Under the pieces are notes generated by a model that saw only the letters and a program-made list of their open reading frames with translations, searched no databases and was not told the DNA's origin. The position numbers and the translations under genes are program-made. Below, one piece after another: positions 6,167-13,397 of a stretch of 18,331 nt of DNA. Source of the DNA: JAWXBT01 sp964523015 (GTDB lineage: Bacteria; Bdellovibrionota_C; UBA2361; J135); the NCBI GenBank assembly GCA_964523015.1, contig CAZFXN010000053.1, positions 1 through 18,331 on the forward strand, read 5' to 3'. Positions within the stretch are counted from its first letter, which is position 1. Each line of letters begins with the position of its first letter.

Positions 6167-7207
6167 ATGGATGGAAGACTTACATTAATTTCTAAAAGTG
6201 CTAACACCTCGCTATATAAAGTATCAACTGCTTCTTCAACTGATCGAATCAAAAAATTTATAGTTAGTACTCCTGAAACACGATCTATCTGTAATGATCC
6301 CTTTCTTATCGGGATCCGCTATACTCAGGATTTATGTAATGCCTGTGCAAATACTTTAAAGGAGCTAGCAGCTCATAATCTTTTTACCGGGACCGAGAAT
6401 ACTACGACAGTATTTCATATTCTTAGAGGCGGTTTAAACTTCGGACTACGTGAATCACTAGCAAATGCATTTGGATGGAATAATCATTCCTCTGCTTTTG
6501 TTAGTGCTCAAAGAGCTAGGAAAAGTGATAATCCGGAAGATTGGTTTATAACTGAGAGTTCATACAAAAAGGTCCATTTTCGCCCGGCGAATACAATTGT
6601 TTTTGGCGATGTAGTTGCAACTGGGACAAGTTTAGAATACGCTCTAAAACAGATCCGTGAAATTGCAACTGAGCAAAAGGTTGAAATTTCTTCAATCCTA
6701 TTTTTCACAATTGGTGGACCACGAAGCCATGAGCTTTTAGAAGAAATAGATGCTGAGTGTAGAAAACGATTTAAATCTTATACTGGTGCATCTGTAGTCT
6801 ATTTTGAAGGGATCTTTGCTGTTGCAGAAAAAGCAACAAAAATGGAGATCAAGATAGATGGAACAGATCTGATTAGAACAAATTCCCTTTTAGCTCCTGA
6901 ATTTATTGAAAGCCAATATGAGGATCCTTCTTTTCCGATAGAGCGATGCACAATCTATGACGCTGGATCTAGGTCCTTTGATATTCAAGAATTTATTGAA
7001 GACGTTGAGGATTATTGGTCGCAAACTCTAAAATTAGCAGAAAAGGGCGTTACTTATAAATCCCTTTTAAAGGAAAGATTTCCAGAGATAAGTTCTGAAA
7101 AGTTTGATTGTGTTGAATTAGAATCAATATGCAAGGAACAGATTAGTAAGTGCCATGCCATATTAGAGCAGAATGGGAGGGTAGCACCGTTAGGTATTCT
7201 CAGATGA
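6167..7207 (+). CDS. Phosphoribosyltransferase-fold protein of unknown substrate
   Basis: The middle of this 346-residue protein looks like a type I phosphoribosyltransferase. TVFHILRGGLNFGL (about 81-94) resembles the pyrophosphate-binding RGG/RAG loop. IVFGDVVATGTSLEYAL (about 144-160) resembles the PRPP-binding motif, but the usual acidic pair is reduced to Gly147-Asp148; the TGTS phosphate loop is intact. SSILFFTIGG (175-184) would be the next strand. The last 130 residues (about 215-346) match nothing I recognise, and no transmembrane helix is evident. The substrate is unknown: nucleobase salvage or a regulatory PRT-like role are both open. It is divergent from the flagellar operon, and its 3' end overlaps valS by 18 bases. 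No clear ribosome site precedes the ATG. Confidence 0.7.
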   Translation: MDGRLTLISKSANTSLYKVSTASSTDRIKKFIVSTPETRSICNDPFLIGIRYTQDLCNACANTLKELAAHNLFTGTENTTTVFHILRGGLNFGLRESLANAFGWNNHSSAFVSAQRARKSDNPEDWFITESSYKKVHFRPANTIVFGDVVATGTSLEYALKQIREIATEQKVEISSILFFTIGGPRSHELLEEIDAECRKRFKSYTGASVVYFEGIFAVAEKATKMEIKIDGTDLIRTNSLLAPEFIESQYEDPSFPIERCTIYDAGSRSFDIQEFIEDVEDYWSQTLKLAEKGVTYKSLLKERFPEISSEKFDCVELESICKEQISKCHAILEQNGRVAPLGILR

Positions 7208-9841
7208 TAGTACAACTTCTACCCCTATATTAGTCGATGCCTCGTTAACAGATTCAGTAAGCGTAATACCTGTCTCTTTTATACTACCAGCATGGATCAG
7301 ATCATCCATTACAGATTGTAGTCGCTCCAAATCTTTTTTTGACCCACTAACTGATAAAGAATCAACACCCCATCTCTGACCTTTTTGAGCAGCTGTCTTT
7401 GCACCTCTAACTTCACCAATAACTTTAAGAGCGATATTAAATGCTTCAGGATCTCCGACTATCTCTCCTACTTCATTAATATTCGGCCAAGCTGTTGTGT
7501 GTACAGAGCTATCACGCCCCTCTCCCTTAAATCTCCAATCCCAAACCTCTTCGGTAATATAAGGTAAAAATGGAGCAAATAATCTAAGGTAAGTTTTTAA
7601 TCCCCAAAAAAGCGTGGCTTGAGCGGATCTTTTTTCAGGTGAATCTCCCTCAACATATGAGCGACCCTTAACCAGCTCAACATAATGATCACAGAAGTTC
7701 CAAAAGTTTTCTTCTGCTACTTGTAGTGCTCCCGCATATTCAAAATCCTTGTACTCTTTTGTTGCAGCTGTAATTGTCTCTTTCAAAATTGAGACAACGG
7801 CTTTATCAAGAGGATGTGTAATCTCATCTAGTTTAGGTTGAGCAGTACCCAACTGCATTAACACAAACCGACTGACATTAAATAATTTAATGCAGAGCTT
7901 GCCGCCAATTTTAAACATTGTTGGATCAAAAGTAGTATCGGTACCCAATCTTGCACGAGAGGCCCAATATCGAACTGCATCTGCAGAATGCTCATCTAGG
8001 AAATGTCCGGGTGTGACAACATTACCTTTTGATTTACTCATCTTTTTGCGATCTGGATCAAGGATCCAGCCACTTAAGACAATGTGTTTCCAGGGAATCT
8101 CACGTTCATGCATCCACGCTTTAACGATAGTAACAAATGCCCAAGTCCGGATAATATCGTGACCCTGTGGTCTAATATCCATCGGAAAAAGTTTTTGATG
8201 TTTTTTAGGATCTAAGAGCCAATGGCTTTGAATTTGTGGGGACAAGGCTGAGGTAGCCCATGTGTCCATTACATCTGGATCACCAATGAATCCACCAGGT
8301 TTATTTCTTGATTCCTCTTTATAACCAGGTGCAGTATCAGTGTAAGGATCAACTGGTAAGCTTTCTGTCTTTGCAAAAATTGGTTTTGAGTAATCTATTT
8401 CACCATCCTTATTAATTGAATACCAAACGGGAAATGGGATACCAAAAAATCTTTGACGAGATATACACCAATCAGCATTTAGTCCTTGGACCCAATTTTC
8501 ATACCGTGCTCGCATGTAAGCTGGATGCCATTCAATCTTTCTTCCCTGCTCTAACAGTGCCTCTTTGTGGCAAAGTGTTCTAGTAAACCATTGTCGTGTG
8601 GTGACAAACTCTAATGGACGGTCGCCCTTTTCATAAAACTTGACTGGATGAGTTATAGGTTTTGGCTCCCCAATAAGTGCAGCTTCATTACCACTAACTG
8701 AGCCAGTAACTGCACTGCCAGGTTGAGCTAATAGTTCAGCGATCGCTTTTCTGGCTTTTTTAACATCTAAACCAACAAGTTTTTTGTAATTTTCATTCGC
8801 TAACTTTGGATCAATAGACTCAAAAGGAGCTTGGCCGTACTCAAGATCTTTAATCGTTCCTTTTAGTGAAATTATCTGTTTTGCTGGTAGACTTGATTTT
8901 TTCCACCACTCAACGTCCATAATATCGCCGAAGGTACAAACCATAAGGATACCGGAGCCCTTCTCTGGATCGGCATGTTCAGCAGCTAGGATTGGAACTC
9001 GTGCTTTAAATAATGGCGTAATAGCAAACTTGCCAAAGTATTTTTTATATCGGTCATCAGTCGGATGAGCTACTACAGCGACACATGCGGGGAGTAGTTC
9101 AGGGCGAGTGGTAGAAATAGTAAACTCCCCACCGACACCTCCTTCTTCTTCAATTCCAAATCGAATATCATAAAAGGCTCCAGGAATCTCTTTGTCCTCC
9201 ACTTCAGCCTGTGCAACTGCACTTTTGAAATCAACATCCCACATAGTTGGGGATTCAGTATTATAAACCTCTCCTTTATCAACTAAATCTAGGAATGATA
9301 GTTGAGAGATGTGTCGACAATGGTCATCAATCGTTGCGTAAGTACGACTCCAATCAAGAGAGAGACCAAGATGGGTCCAAAGTTCTTGAAATGATTTCTC
9401 ATCCTCATTAACTAGCAAGGCACATGCTTCTATGAAATTCTGTCGAGAAACTTCCGTGGCCGGAATTCTTTCATCCTTTTTGGGATCGATCCTTTGAGGC
9501 TCCCAGTTAGGAACATACGGAAGGTTAGGATTACACCGTATATTAAAAACATTCTGAACTCGCCTCTCAGTTGGAAGACCATTATCATCCCAACCCATCG
9601 GGTAAGAGATGTTCTTTCCCATCATTCTATGAAAACGGACGAAGAGATCTTGGTGGGTATAACTAAATATGTGACCCATATGTAATGAGCCAGAAATTGT
9701 AGGAGGAGGAGTATCTACGACGAAAGTTTCTTCCCGAGTTTTAGTTGGATCCCACCGATATATGCCAGCCTCTTCCCAGGCTTTCATCCATCTTTTCTCT
9801 ACCTCTTTATGGTCGTATTTTGTTGGAATTTGATCGCTCAT
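7190..9841 (-). CDS. valS: Valine--tRNA ligase (archaeal/actinobacterial-like class)
   Basis: This enzyme charges tRNA-Val with valine in the cytoplasm and edits mischarged threonine. Class I signatures are intact: PPPTISGSLHMGH with HMGH at 54-57 (HIGH motif) and KMSKSKGN with KMSKS at 600-604. Residues 82-97, MGWDDNGLPTERRVQN, replace the GTDHAGIATQ block of E. coli ValS. They match the class I recall from actinobacteria, archaea and Rickettsia. The editing domain includes FTISTTRPELLPACVAVVAHP (about 235-255), and SRQRFFGIPFPVWYSI follows in the catalytic core. The total of 883 residues is full length. It converges on the phosphoribosyltransferase-like gene with an 18-base overlap. A class switch by ancient transfer is possible, but could equally be normal for the lineage. 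Confidence 0.96.
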   Translation of the reverse strand: MSDQIPTKYDHKEVEKRWMKAWEEAGIYRWDPTKTREETFVVDTPPPTISGSLHMGHIFSYTHQDLFVRFHRMMGKNISYPMGWDDNGLPTERRVQNVFNIRCNPNLPYVPNWEPQRIDPKKDERIPATEVSRQNFIEACALLVNEDEKSFQELWTHLGLSLDWSRTYATIDDHCRHISQLSFLDLVDKGEVYNTESPTMWDVDFKSAVAQAEVEDKEIPGAFYDIRFGIEEEGGVGGEFTISTTRPELLPACVAVVAHPTDDRYKKYFGKFAITPLFKARVPILAAEHADPEKGSGILMVCTFGDIMDVEWWKKSSLPAKQIISLKGTIKDLEYGQAPFESIDPKLANENYKKLVGLDVKKARKAIAELLAQPGSAVTGSVSGNEAALIGEPKPITHPVKFYEKGDRPLEFVTTRQWFTRTLCHKEALLEQGRKIEWHPAYMRARYENWVQGLNADWCISRQRFFGIPFPVWYSINKDGEIDYSKPIFAKTESLPVDPYTDTAPGYKEESRNKPGGFIGDPDVMDTWATSALSPQIQSHWLLDPKKHQKLFPMDIRPQGHDIIRTWAFVTIVKAWMHEREIPWKHIVLSGWILDPDRKKMSKSKGNVVTPGHFLDEHSADAVRYWASRARLGTDTTFDPTMFKIGGKLCIKLFNVSRFVLMQLGTAQPKLDEITHPLDKAVVSILKETITAATKEYKDFEYAGALQVAEENFWNFCDHYVELVKGRSYVEGDSPEKRSAQATLFWGLKTYLRLFAPFLPYITEEVWDWRFKGEGRDSSVHTTAWPNINEVGEIVGDPEAFNIALKVIGEVRGAKTAAQKGQRWGVDSLSVSGSKKDLERLQSVMDDLIHAGSIKETGITLTESVNEASTNIGVEVVLSSENT

Positions 9842-9922
9842 GTATGGTCAAGATTGCTTAAGTACGTATGAAAATCAACTTTTTTCGGAACTTACTTTTT
9901 GGACTTACTATAATAAAACACC

Positions 9923-10432
9923 TTAATGAAGATTAGGGGTTAAAATATCAATCACCGGTCTTTCAAAAACTGATATCAATGCTACATTTTTCATAAAGTT
10001 GGAGTCAGTAAAACCAAACTCATTTAGATTTTCATTGATTATTTTGAGAGCTTGCTCAGATATAGTCTTAAATTTCTTCTCGTCCTTAAAATTCACCTTT
10101 TCATCAACTATTTCAAAGGTGGAGTTAAAATCATCAGCAAATTTATTTACAATTGCCTCGGCTAATTTACTAACAAATTCAAAATAAGCATAACAGGTAA
10201 TACTATAGATATAGCTCATATGAGGGGTCATTGAATCGTCAATAAATCTCTTCGCCCGCTCTTCGTTTTTTGAACCAAAAGCATCTCTAAGAGATTTAGC
10301 GAATTTCTCTGAGGGCTGTCCCTTTTTAGCTTCCTTTTTAAGGAAGTTTTTAACAGCAGAATTTATATTTGGAGCTTTGACCAGAACGTCATAAATATCA
10401 TCGACCGTACACTCAAGCATATGAAAATCCAC
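9923..10432 (-). CDS. Hypothetical protein, no family recognised
   Basis: I do not recognise this 169-residue protein. It is rich in Lys, Glu, Asp, Phe and Asn, lacks a signal peptide or clear transmembrane helix, and looks mainly alpha-helical. Visible blocks are AVKNFLKKEAKKGQPSEKFA (about 27-46), an aromatic stretch SYIYSITCYAYFEFVSKL (about 73-90), and a C-terminal VALISVFERPVIDILTPNLH. The listed start is GTG at 10432. An in-frame ATG at 10420 (Met5) has a GTGGA nine bases upstream and is an equally good start. It lies 81 bases before valS on the same strand and is divergent from ung across a 68-base gap. The open frame and codon make-up look coding, but the function is unknown. Confidence 0.6.
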   Translation of the reverse strand: MDFHMLECTVDDIYDVLVKAPNINSAVKNFLKKEAKKGQPSEKFAKSLRDAFGSKNEERAKRFIDDSMTPHMSYIYSITCYAYFEFVSKLAEAIVNKFADDFNSTFEIVDEKVNFKDEKKFKTISEQALKIINENLNEFGFTDSNFMKNVALISVFERPVIDILTPNLH

Positions 10433-10436
10433 ATTA

Positions 10437-10458
10437 ACTGGTTAACGTTAAAACCAGT
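10437..10458. promoter_or_regulatory. Dyad in the ung divergent promoter region
   Basis: ACTGGTT (10437-10443) and AACCAGT (10452-10458) form a perfect 7-bp inverted repeat around AACGTTAA, which contains the palindrome AACGTT. It occupies the 68-base gap between the divergent hypothetical gene and ung, a typical place for a shared operator. It does not resemble a LexA box of the CTGT-N8-ACAG type. Confidence 0.35.
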
Positions 10459-10500
10459 GAATCTTTACACATTATCACGCAATATGTCACTATTTCTAAT

Positions 10501-11163
10501 ATGACTGATTCTAAGTGGAAAACTACCCTCTCTGAAGAGCTAAAATCTGAGTACTATACGACTCTAAGAAATTTTATAAAATCTGAACGAGCTGCGGGAA
10601 AAATAATTTACCCCGCAGATGATGAGGTTTTTAATGCGTTGCATTACACCCCATTGTCTTTAGTTAGAGTAGTTATCATAGGACAGGATCCGTATCACGG
10701 ACCAAACCAGGCTCATGGACTCTGCTTTTCAGTCAAACCTGGAGTCCCAGCACCTCCCTCGCTTAATAATATTTTTAAAGAGATTGAAAAAGATCTGAAA
10801 ATTGAACGCCCTAATCATGGATATTTAGTTAATTGGGCAAAACAGGGAGTCCTACTTTTAAATGCTGTTCTGACTGTTGAAGCTAACAAAGCCGGATCTC
10901 ATGCCAACATGGGCTGGGAAAGATTTACTGACAAAATCATAAGTATAGTGAATGAGAACTGCAACGATGTTGTTTTTCTACTTTGGGGATCCTATGCTCA
11001 AAAAAAAGGAGTGATCATTGATATGAAAAAACATCATGTATTACAAGCCCCACACCCTTCTCCACTCTCAGCTCACAGAGGGTTTTTAGGATGTCAGCAT
11101 TTTAGCGAAGTAAATAAAATTTTAAGCTCTAAGGGAATGTCCGAGATTTCCTGGGCTCTCTAA
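10501..11163 (+). CDS. ung: Uracil-DNA glycosylase, family 1
   Basis: Ung removes uracil from DNA, arising from cytosine deamination or dUTP use, as the first step of base excision repair. The 220 residues match the usual length. Catalytic motifs are intact: GQDPYHG at 61-67 with the water-activating Asp63, LLLNAVLTV around Asn121, and HPSPLS at 185-190 with the intercalation-loop His185. AHGLCFSV (71-78), which forms part of the uracil pocket, is also present. The start is the ATG at 10501; no strong ribosome site is seen before it. It converges on the HEAT-repeat gene with a 42-base overlap. Confidence 0.97.
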   Translation: MTDSKWKTTLSEELKSEYYTTLRNFIKSERAAGKIIYPADDEVFNALHYTPLSLVRVVIIGQDPYHGPNQAHGLCFSVKPGVPAPPSLNNIFKEIEKDLKIERPNHGYLVNWAKQGVLLLNAVLTVEANKAGSHANMGWERFTDKIISIVNENCNDVVFLLWGSYAQKKGVIIDMKKHHVLQAPHPSPLSAHRGFLGCQHFSEVNKILSSKGMSEISWAL

Positions 11164-12513
11164 ATTTTCTGAAAGATCGTCTCTATCCTCCCTTCCCTCA
11201 GAATATTCTGCAGTTTCAAGCGCATGTAGAAGAGCTAATATGCTATCTACAAGATTTACATTTTTGACCCAACCAAGTTTTAATTTAAGAAGTGCAATCA
11301 ACTTTGCTCGCTTAGCTGGTTTTAACTTGTAGACTATTCCTCTAATGGCATCTGCCACAGATTGCATAACAATTATATCTGTTGAATTAAGAGCATCAAT
11401 CATGATTTCAAAAGCTTCCATTCTAGCTAGGGCACTAGCCGCAGCAATAACAAGTATTGGCTCTCCTGATTTAAGAGCATGCCTAAGATAATGAGCTGCT
11501 TTTTGCCCACTTGGGCCGTATTCGCCAATAAGCTCAATAACCTCTCTCTTTAAAGCTATCTTCTCTTGGATCTTACCTGGATTGTTTTCGAGCACTTCCT
11601 CTTCGATAACACGTCCAAGCTCCATTAATAAATCTGGATCAAAGTATTTAATTACCCTAGTAGAGATTGCAGCCTCCCGACGTAACATGACAACTTCAAG
11701 AGGGTTGCTGACTATAGAAATTAAATCTCTACCGGCTATTGATGCGTCACTTCCAAGCTTTCCAATAGTCTCAATGGCTGCTAATCGGATCTCTGGTTCG
11801 GCATCACGCAATCGATCTCTTACCGCGATAGCTGCCACTGGCAACTCGGTTGTTACTTTAGAAACTATCTTTAAAAGATCGCAGACCAACGTCTTGTCCC
11901 CCTCTCCAATCTCAAGGAGATGAATTGCCCGGGGTAAGATCTCAGTAAGCTGAGAGGAAGAGAGATCTTTAAGTTGCTTTGCAACCTCTCTTCTAACTCC
12001 AAGGGAAGGGTCTGTTAATTTGGGGCCACAGGCAGAGAGTGTTAATTCAGAGTCAATGTTAATAGAAGATAACGCCGAAGCTGCTGCTACCCTTACAATC
12101 GCAGACTCATGTTGCAAGAGCCTGGCAACACTATTGGCAGAGAAATGGGCGGTGTCGCCATACCGAGCTAACGACCTTAAGGCCGCCTCTATAACAAAGA
12201 TATTTTCTCCAGGTGTTAAGACTGCCATCTCCAAGGCTGGGATTACTTTTGGGTCATCCAAATACCCTAACGACATAGCGGCAAAGGTTCGCTCACAAGG
12301 ATCAGTTGCGCTTGATAAACTCACTATTAGAGCTTCATGTCCTTCCGGTGTTCGATCTGCACAAAGATCAAGGTGGTGATTGTGGGAAAAATCTATTCGA
12401 TCAAGACCACCAACTTCTAGGCGGCTATCAAGATGACTGTCAATTTGAGCACGATCAAAAGTATCACCTACCTCTGTAACAGTAACTTTTGACTTATAGT
12501 CAATCGATGTCAT
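11122..12513 (-). CDS. HEAT-repeat protein of unknown function
   Basis: This 463-residue soluble protein is built from HEAT or PBS-lyase-like repeats. Repeated helical pairs of the pattern (D/P)xxxVRxxAAxALxxI are visible in HESAIVRVAAASALSSI, PSLGVRREVAKQL, AEPEIRLAAIETIGKL, EPILVIAAASALARM and STDIIVMQSVADAI. An N-terminal part (1-55) without repeats contains FSHNHHLDLC (42-51), a His/Cys patch that might bind metal. There is no signal peptide or membrane segment. HEAT solenoids usually serve as protein- or nucleic-acid-binding scaffolds; a role cannot be assigned here. The last 14 codons are read antisense to the end of ung. The nearest ribosome-site candidate, AGGAG, lies 13 bases before the ATG. 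Confidence 0.82.
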   Translation of the reverse strand: MTSIDYKSKVTVTEVGDTFDRAQIDSHLDSRLEVGGLDRIDFSHNHHLDLCADRTPEGHEALIVSLSSATDPCERTFAAMSLGYLDDPKVIPALEMAVLTPGENIFVIEAALRSLARYGDTAHFSANSVARLLQHESAIVRVAAASALSSINIDSELTLSACGPKLTDPSLGVRREVAKQLKDLSSSQLTEILPRAIHLLEIGEGDKTLVCDLLKIVSKVTTELPVAAIAVRDRLRDAEPEIRLAAIETIGKLGSDASIAGRDLISIVSNPLEVVMLRREAAISTRVIKYFDPDLLMELGRVIEEEVLENNPGKIQEKIALKREVIELIGEYGPSGQKAAHYLRHALKSGEPILVIAAASALARMEAFEIMIDALNSTDIIVMQSVADAIRGIVYKLKPAKRAKLIALLKLKLGWVKNVNLVDSILALLHALETAEYSEGREDRDDLSENLESPGNLGHSLRA

Positions 12514-12579
12514 GGTCTCGTACTTACTCCTACAACTCTCTCACTAAATGAGACATCTACTTTCAAAGTAAAAAAATTC

Positions 12580-12604
12580 TCTAAATAGATCTTATTAATT
12601 TAGA
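12580..12604 (-). terminator. Possible weak rho-independent terminator downstream of the Nudix gene
   Basis: Read on the minus strand, TCTAAAT and ATTTAGA (12604-12598 and 12586-12580) form a 7-bp stem with an 11-base loop, followed within three bases by a run of seven T. It lies about 60 bases past the Nudix stop codon, in the correct orientation. The stem is AT-only but for one G:C pair, so it is weak. The rest of the 148-base gap shows no gene. Confidence 0.35.
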
Positions 12605-12661
12605 ATTAGAAGTGCCAATCTACATAGAGACTTACAACGAGTCAAACCTAAATGCGAAGTT

Positions 12662-13210
12662 TTAGAGTCTAAACTTTCGAGCTAATCTCATGATCGCTAC
12701 AACACTCATGGCATCTGTAATCTCCCCACGATCTACCATTGACAAGGCTTCTTCAAATTTGATCTTGCGTACTTGCAAAACTTCTGTTTCATCTGGACTT
12801 GATTCTTTTTGAATAAGATCAGTAGCAATAAAAAACTTTGCAACTTCAGATGAAAAGCAATTGCTAAGGTGAATGTCTGTACCCAATTCTTCCCATCTAT
12901 TAGCAACAAGGCCCGCTTCTTCAAGTAATTCCCGCTTAGCTGTATCTAAGGAGCTCTCCCCTTCATCACTTCCGCCCTCGATAATCTCCCATGAATATAA
13001 TTCCAAAGGATATCTCCATTGTCCTACAAGATAGATCTCATCTAATGGGGTCAAAGCTATAATTCCAATCGCCGTTCTGGTATCAACAACACTATAAATC
13101 CCCTTTTTACCATCCGGTCGAATAACCTGATCTTCTCTAAGAGTAATCCAGGGATTTGTGTAGATCTGCTTTGAAGATACTGTTTTCCAGGGATTATTCT
13201 CTTGCGTCAT
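12662..13210 (-). CDS. Nudix hydrolase, ADP-ribose pyrophosphatase-like
   Basis: Nudix enzymes hydrolyse nucleoside diphosphates linked to another group. The Nudix box Gx5Ex7REUxEExGU is perfect: it begins at GGSDEGE and ends in RELLEEAGL, supplying the metal-binding glutamates. The N-terminal ITLREDQVIRPDGKKGIYSVVDTR, followed by the strand IYLVGQWRYPLELYSWEIIEGG, matches the ADP-ribose pyrophosphatase (NudF-type) subfamily, where the WRYP...W(E)xxxG region contacts substrate. The 182-residue length fits. Sugar-nucleotide substrates cannot be excluded. The ATG at 13210 is preceded by AAGG about seven bases upstream. It is divergent from the ATPase-receiver gene and separated from the HEAT-repeat gene downstream. 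Confidence 0.9.
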   Translation of the reverse strand: MTQENNPWKTVSSKQIYTNPWITLREDQVIRPDGKKGIYSVVDTRTAIGIIALTPLDEIYLVGQWRYPLELYSWEIIEGGSDEGESSLDTAKRELLEEAGLVANRWEELGTDIHLSNCFSSEVAKFFIATDLIQKESSPDETEVLQVRKIKFEEALSMVDRGEITDAMSVVAIMRLARKFRL

Positions 13211-13340
13211 ATGGCCTTTTTTCTTGTAAAATTTAGTGTCAGATCCTCAGTAATCTCCCATACCATTTAATGTAGTTGTAACTCGTTAAAACATATAGTT
13301 AAATTACTAACTTTTCCTTTAATATCAGAACTTTAGCTAT

Positions 13341-13365
13341 ATTGAAAACATGCCGACCTTTCAAT
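13341..13365. promoter_or_regulatory. Inverted repeat ATTGAAA-N11-TTTCAAT between the Nudix and ATPase-receiver genes
   Basis: A perfect 7-bp dyad (13341-13347 and 13359-13365) lies 33 bases before the GTG start of the ATPase-receiver gene. It adjoins a TATATT (13338-13343) that might be a -10 element on the plus strand, though no good -35 accompanies it. The position suggests an operator in the 187-base divergent gap; no T run follows it, so it is not a terminator. Confidence 0.35.
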
Positions 13366-13397
13366 GGAACGATGTGTTATTGGGACTGGGGTAGGGT

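Noticed and set aside
10433..10500. LexA/SOS box ahead of ung
   Set aside because: The dyad present is ACTGGTT-N8-AACCAGT and does not fit CTGT-N8-ACAG or a GAAC-N4-GTTC box.
12020..12379. 119-codon open frame on the plus strand opposite the HEAT-repeat gene
   Set aside because: It lies wholly inside a well-supported gene, has no recognisable motif or ribosome site, and is a by-product of the opposite strand's codon bias.
12733..12924. 63-codon minus-strand frame inside the Nudix gene
   Set aside because: It is out of frame with the perfect Nudix box and has no support of its own.
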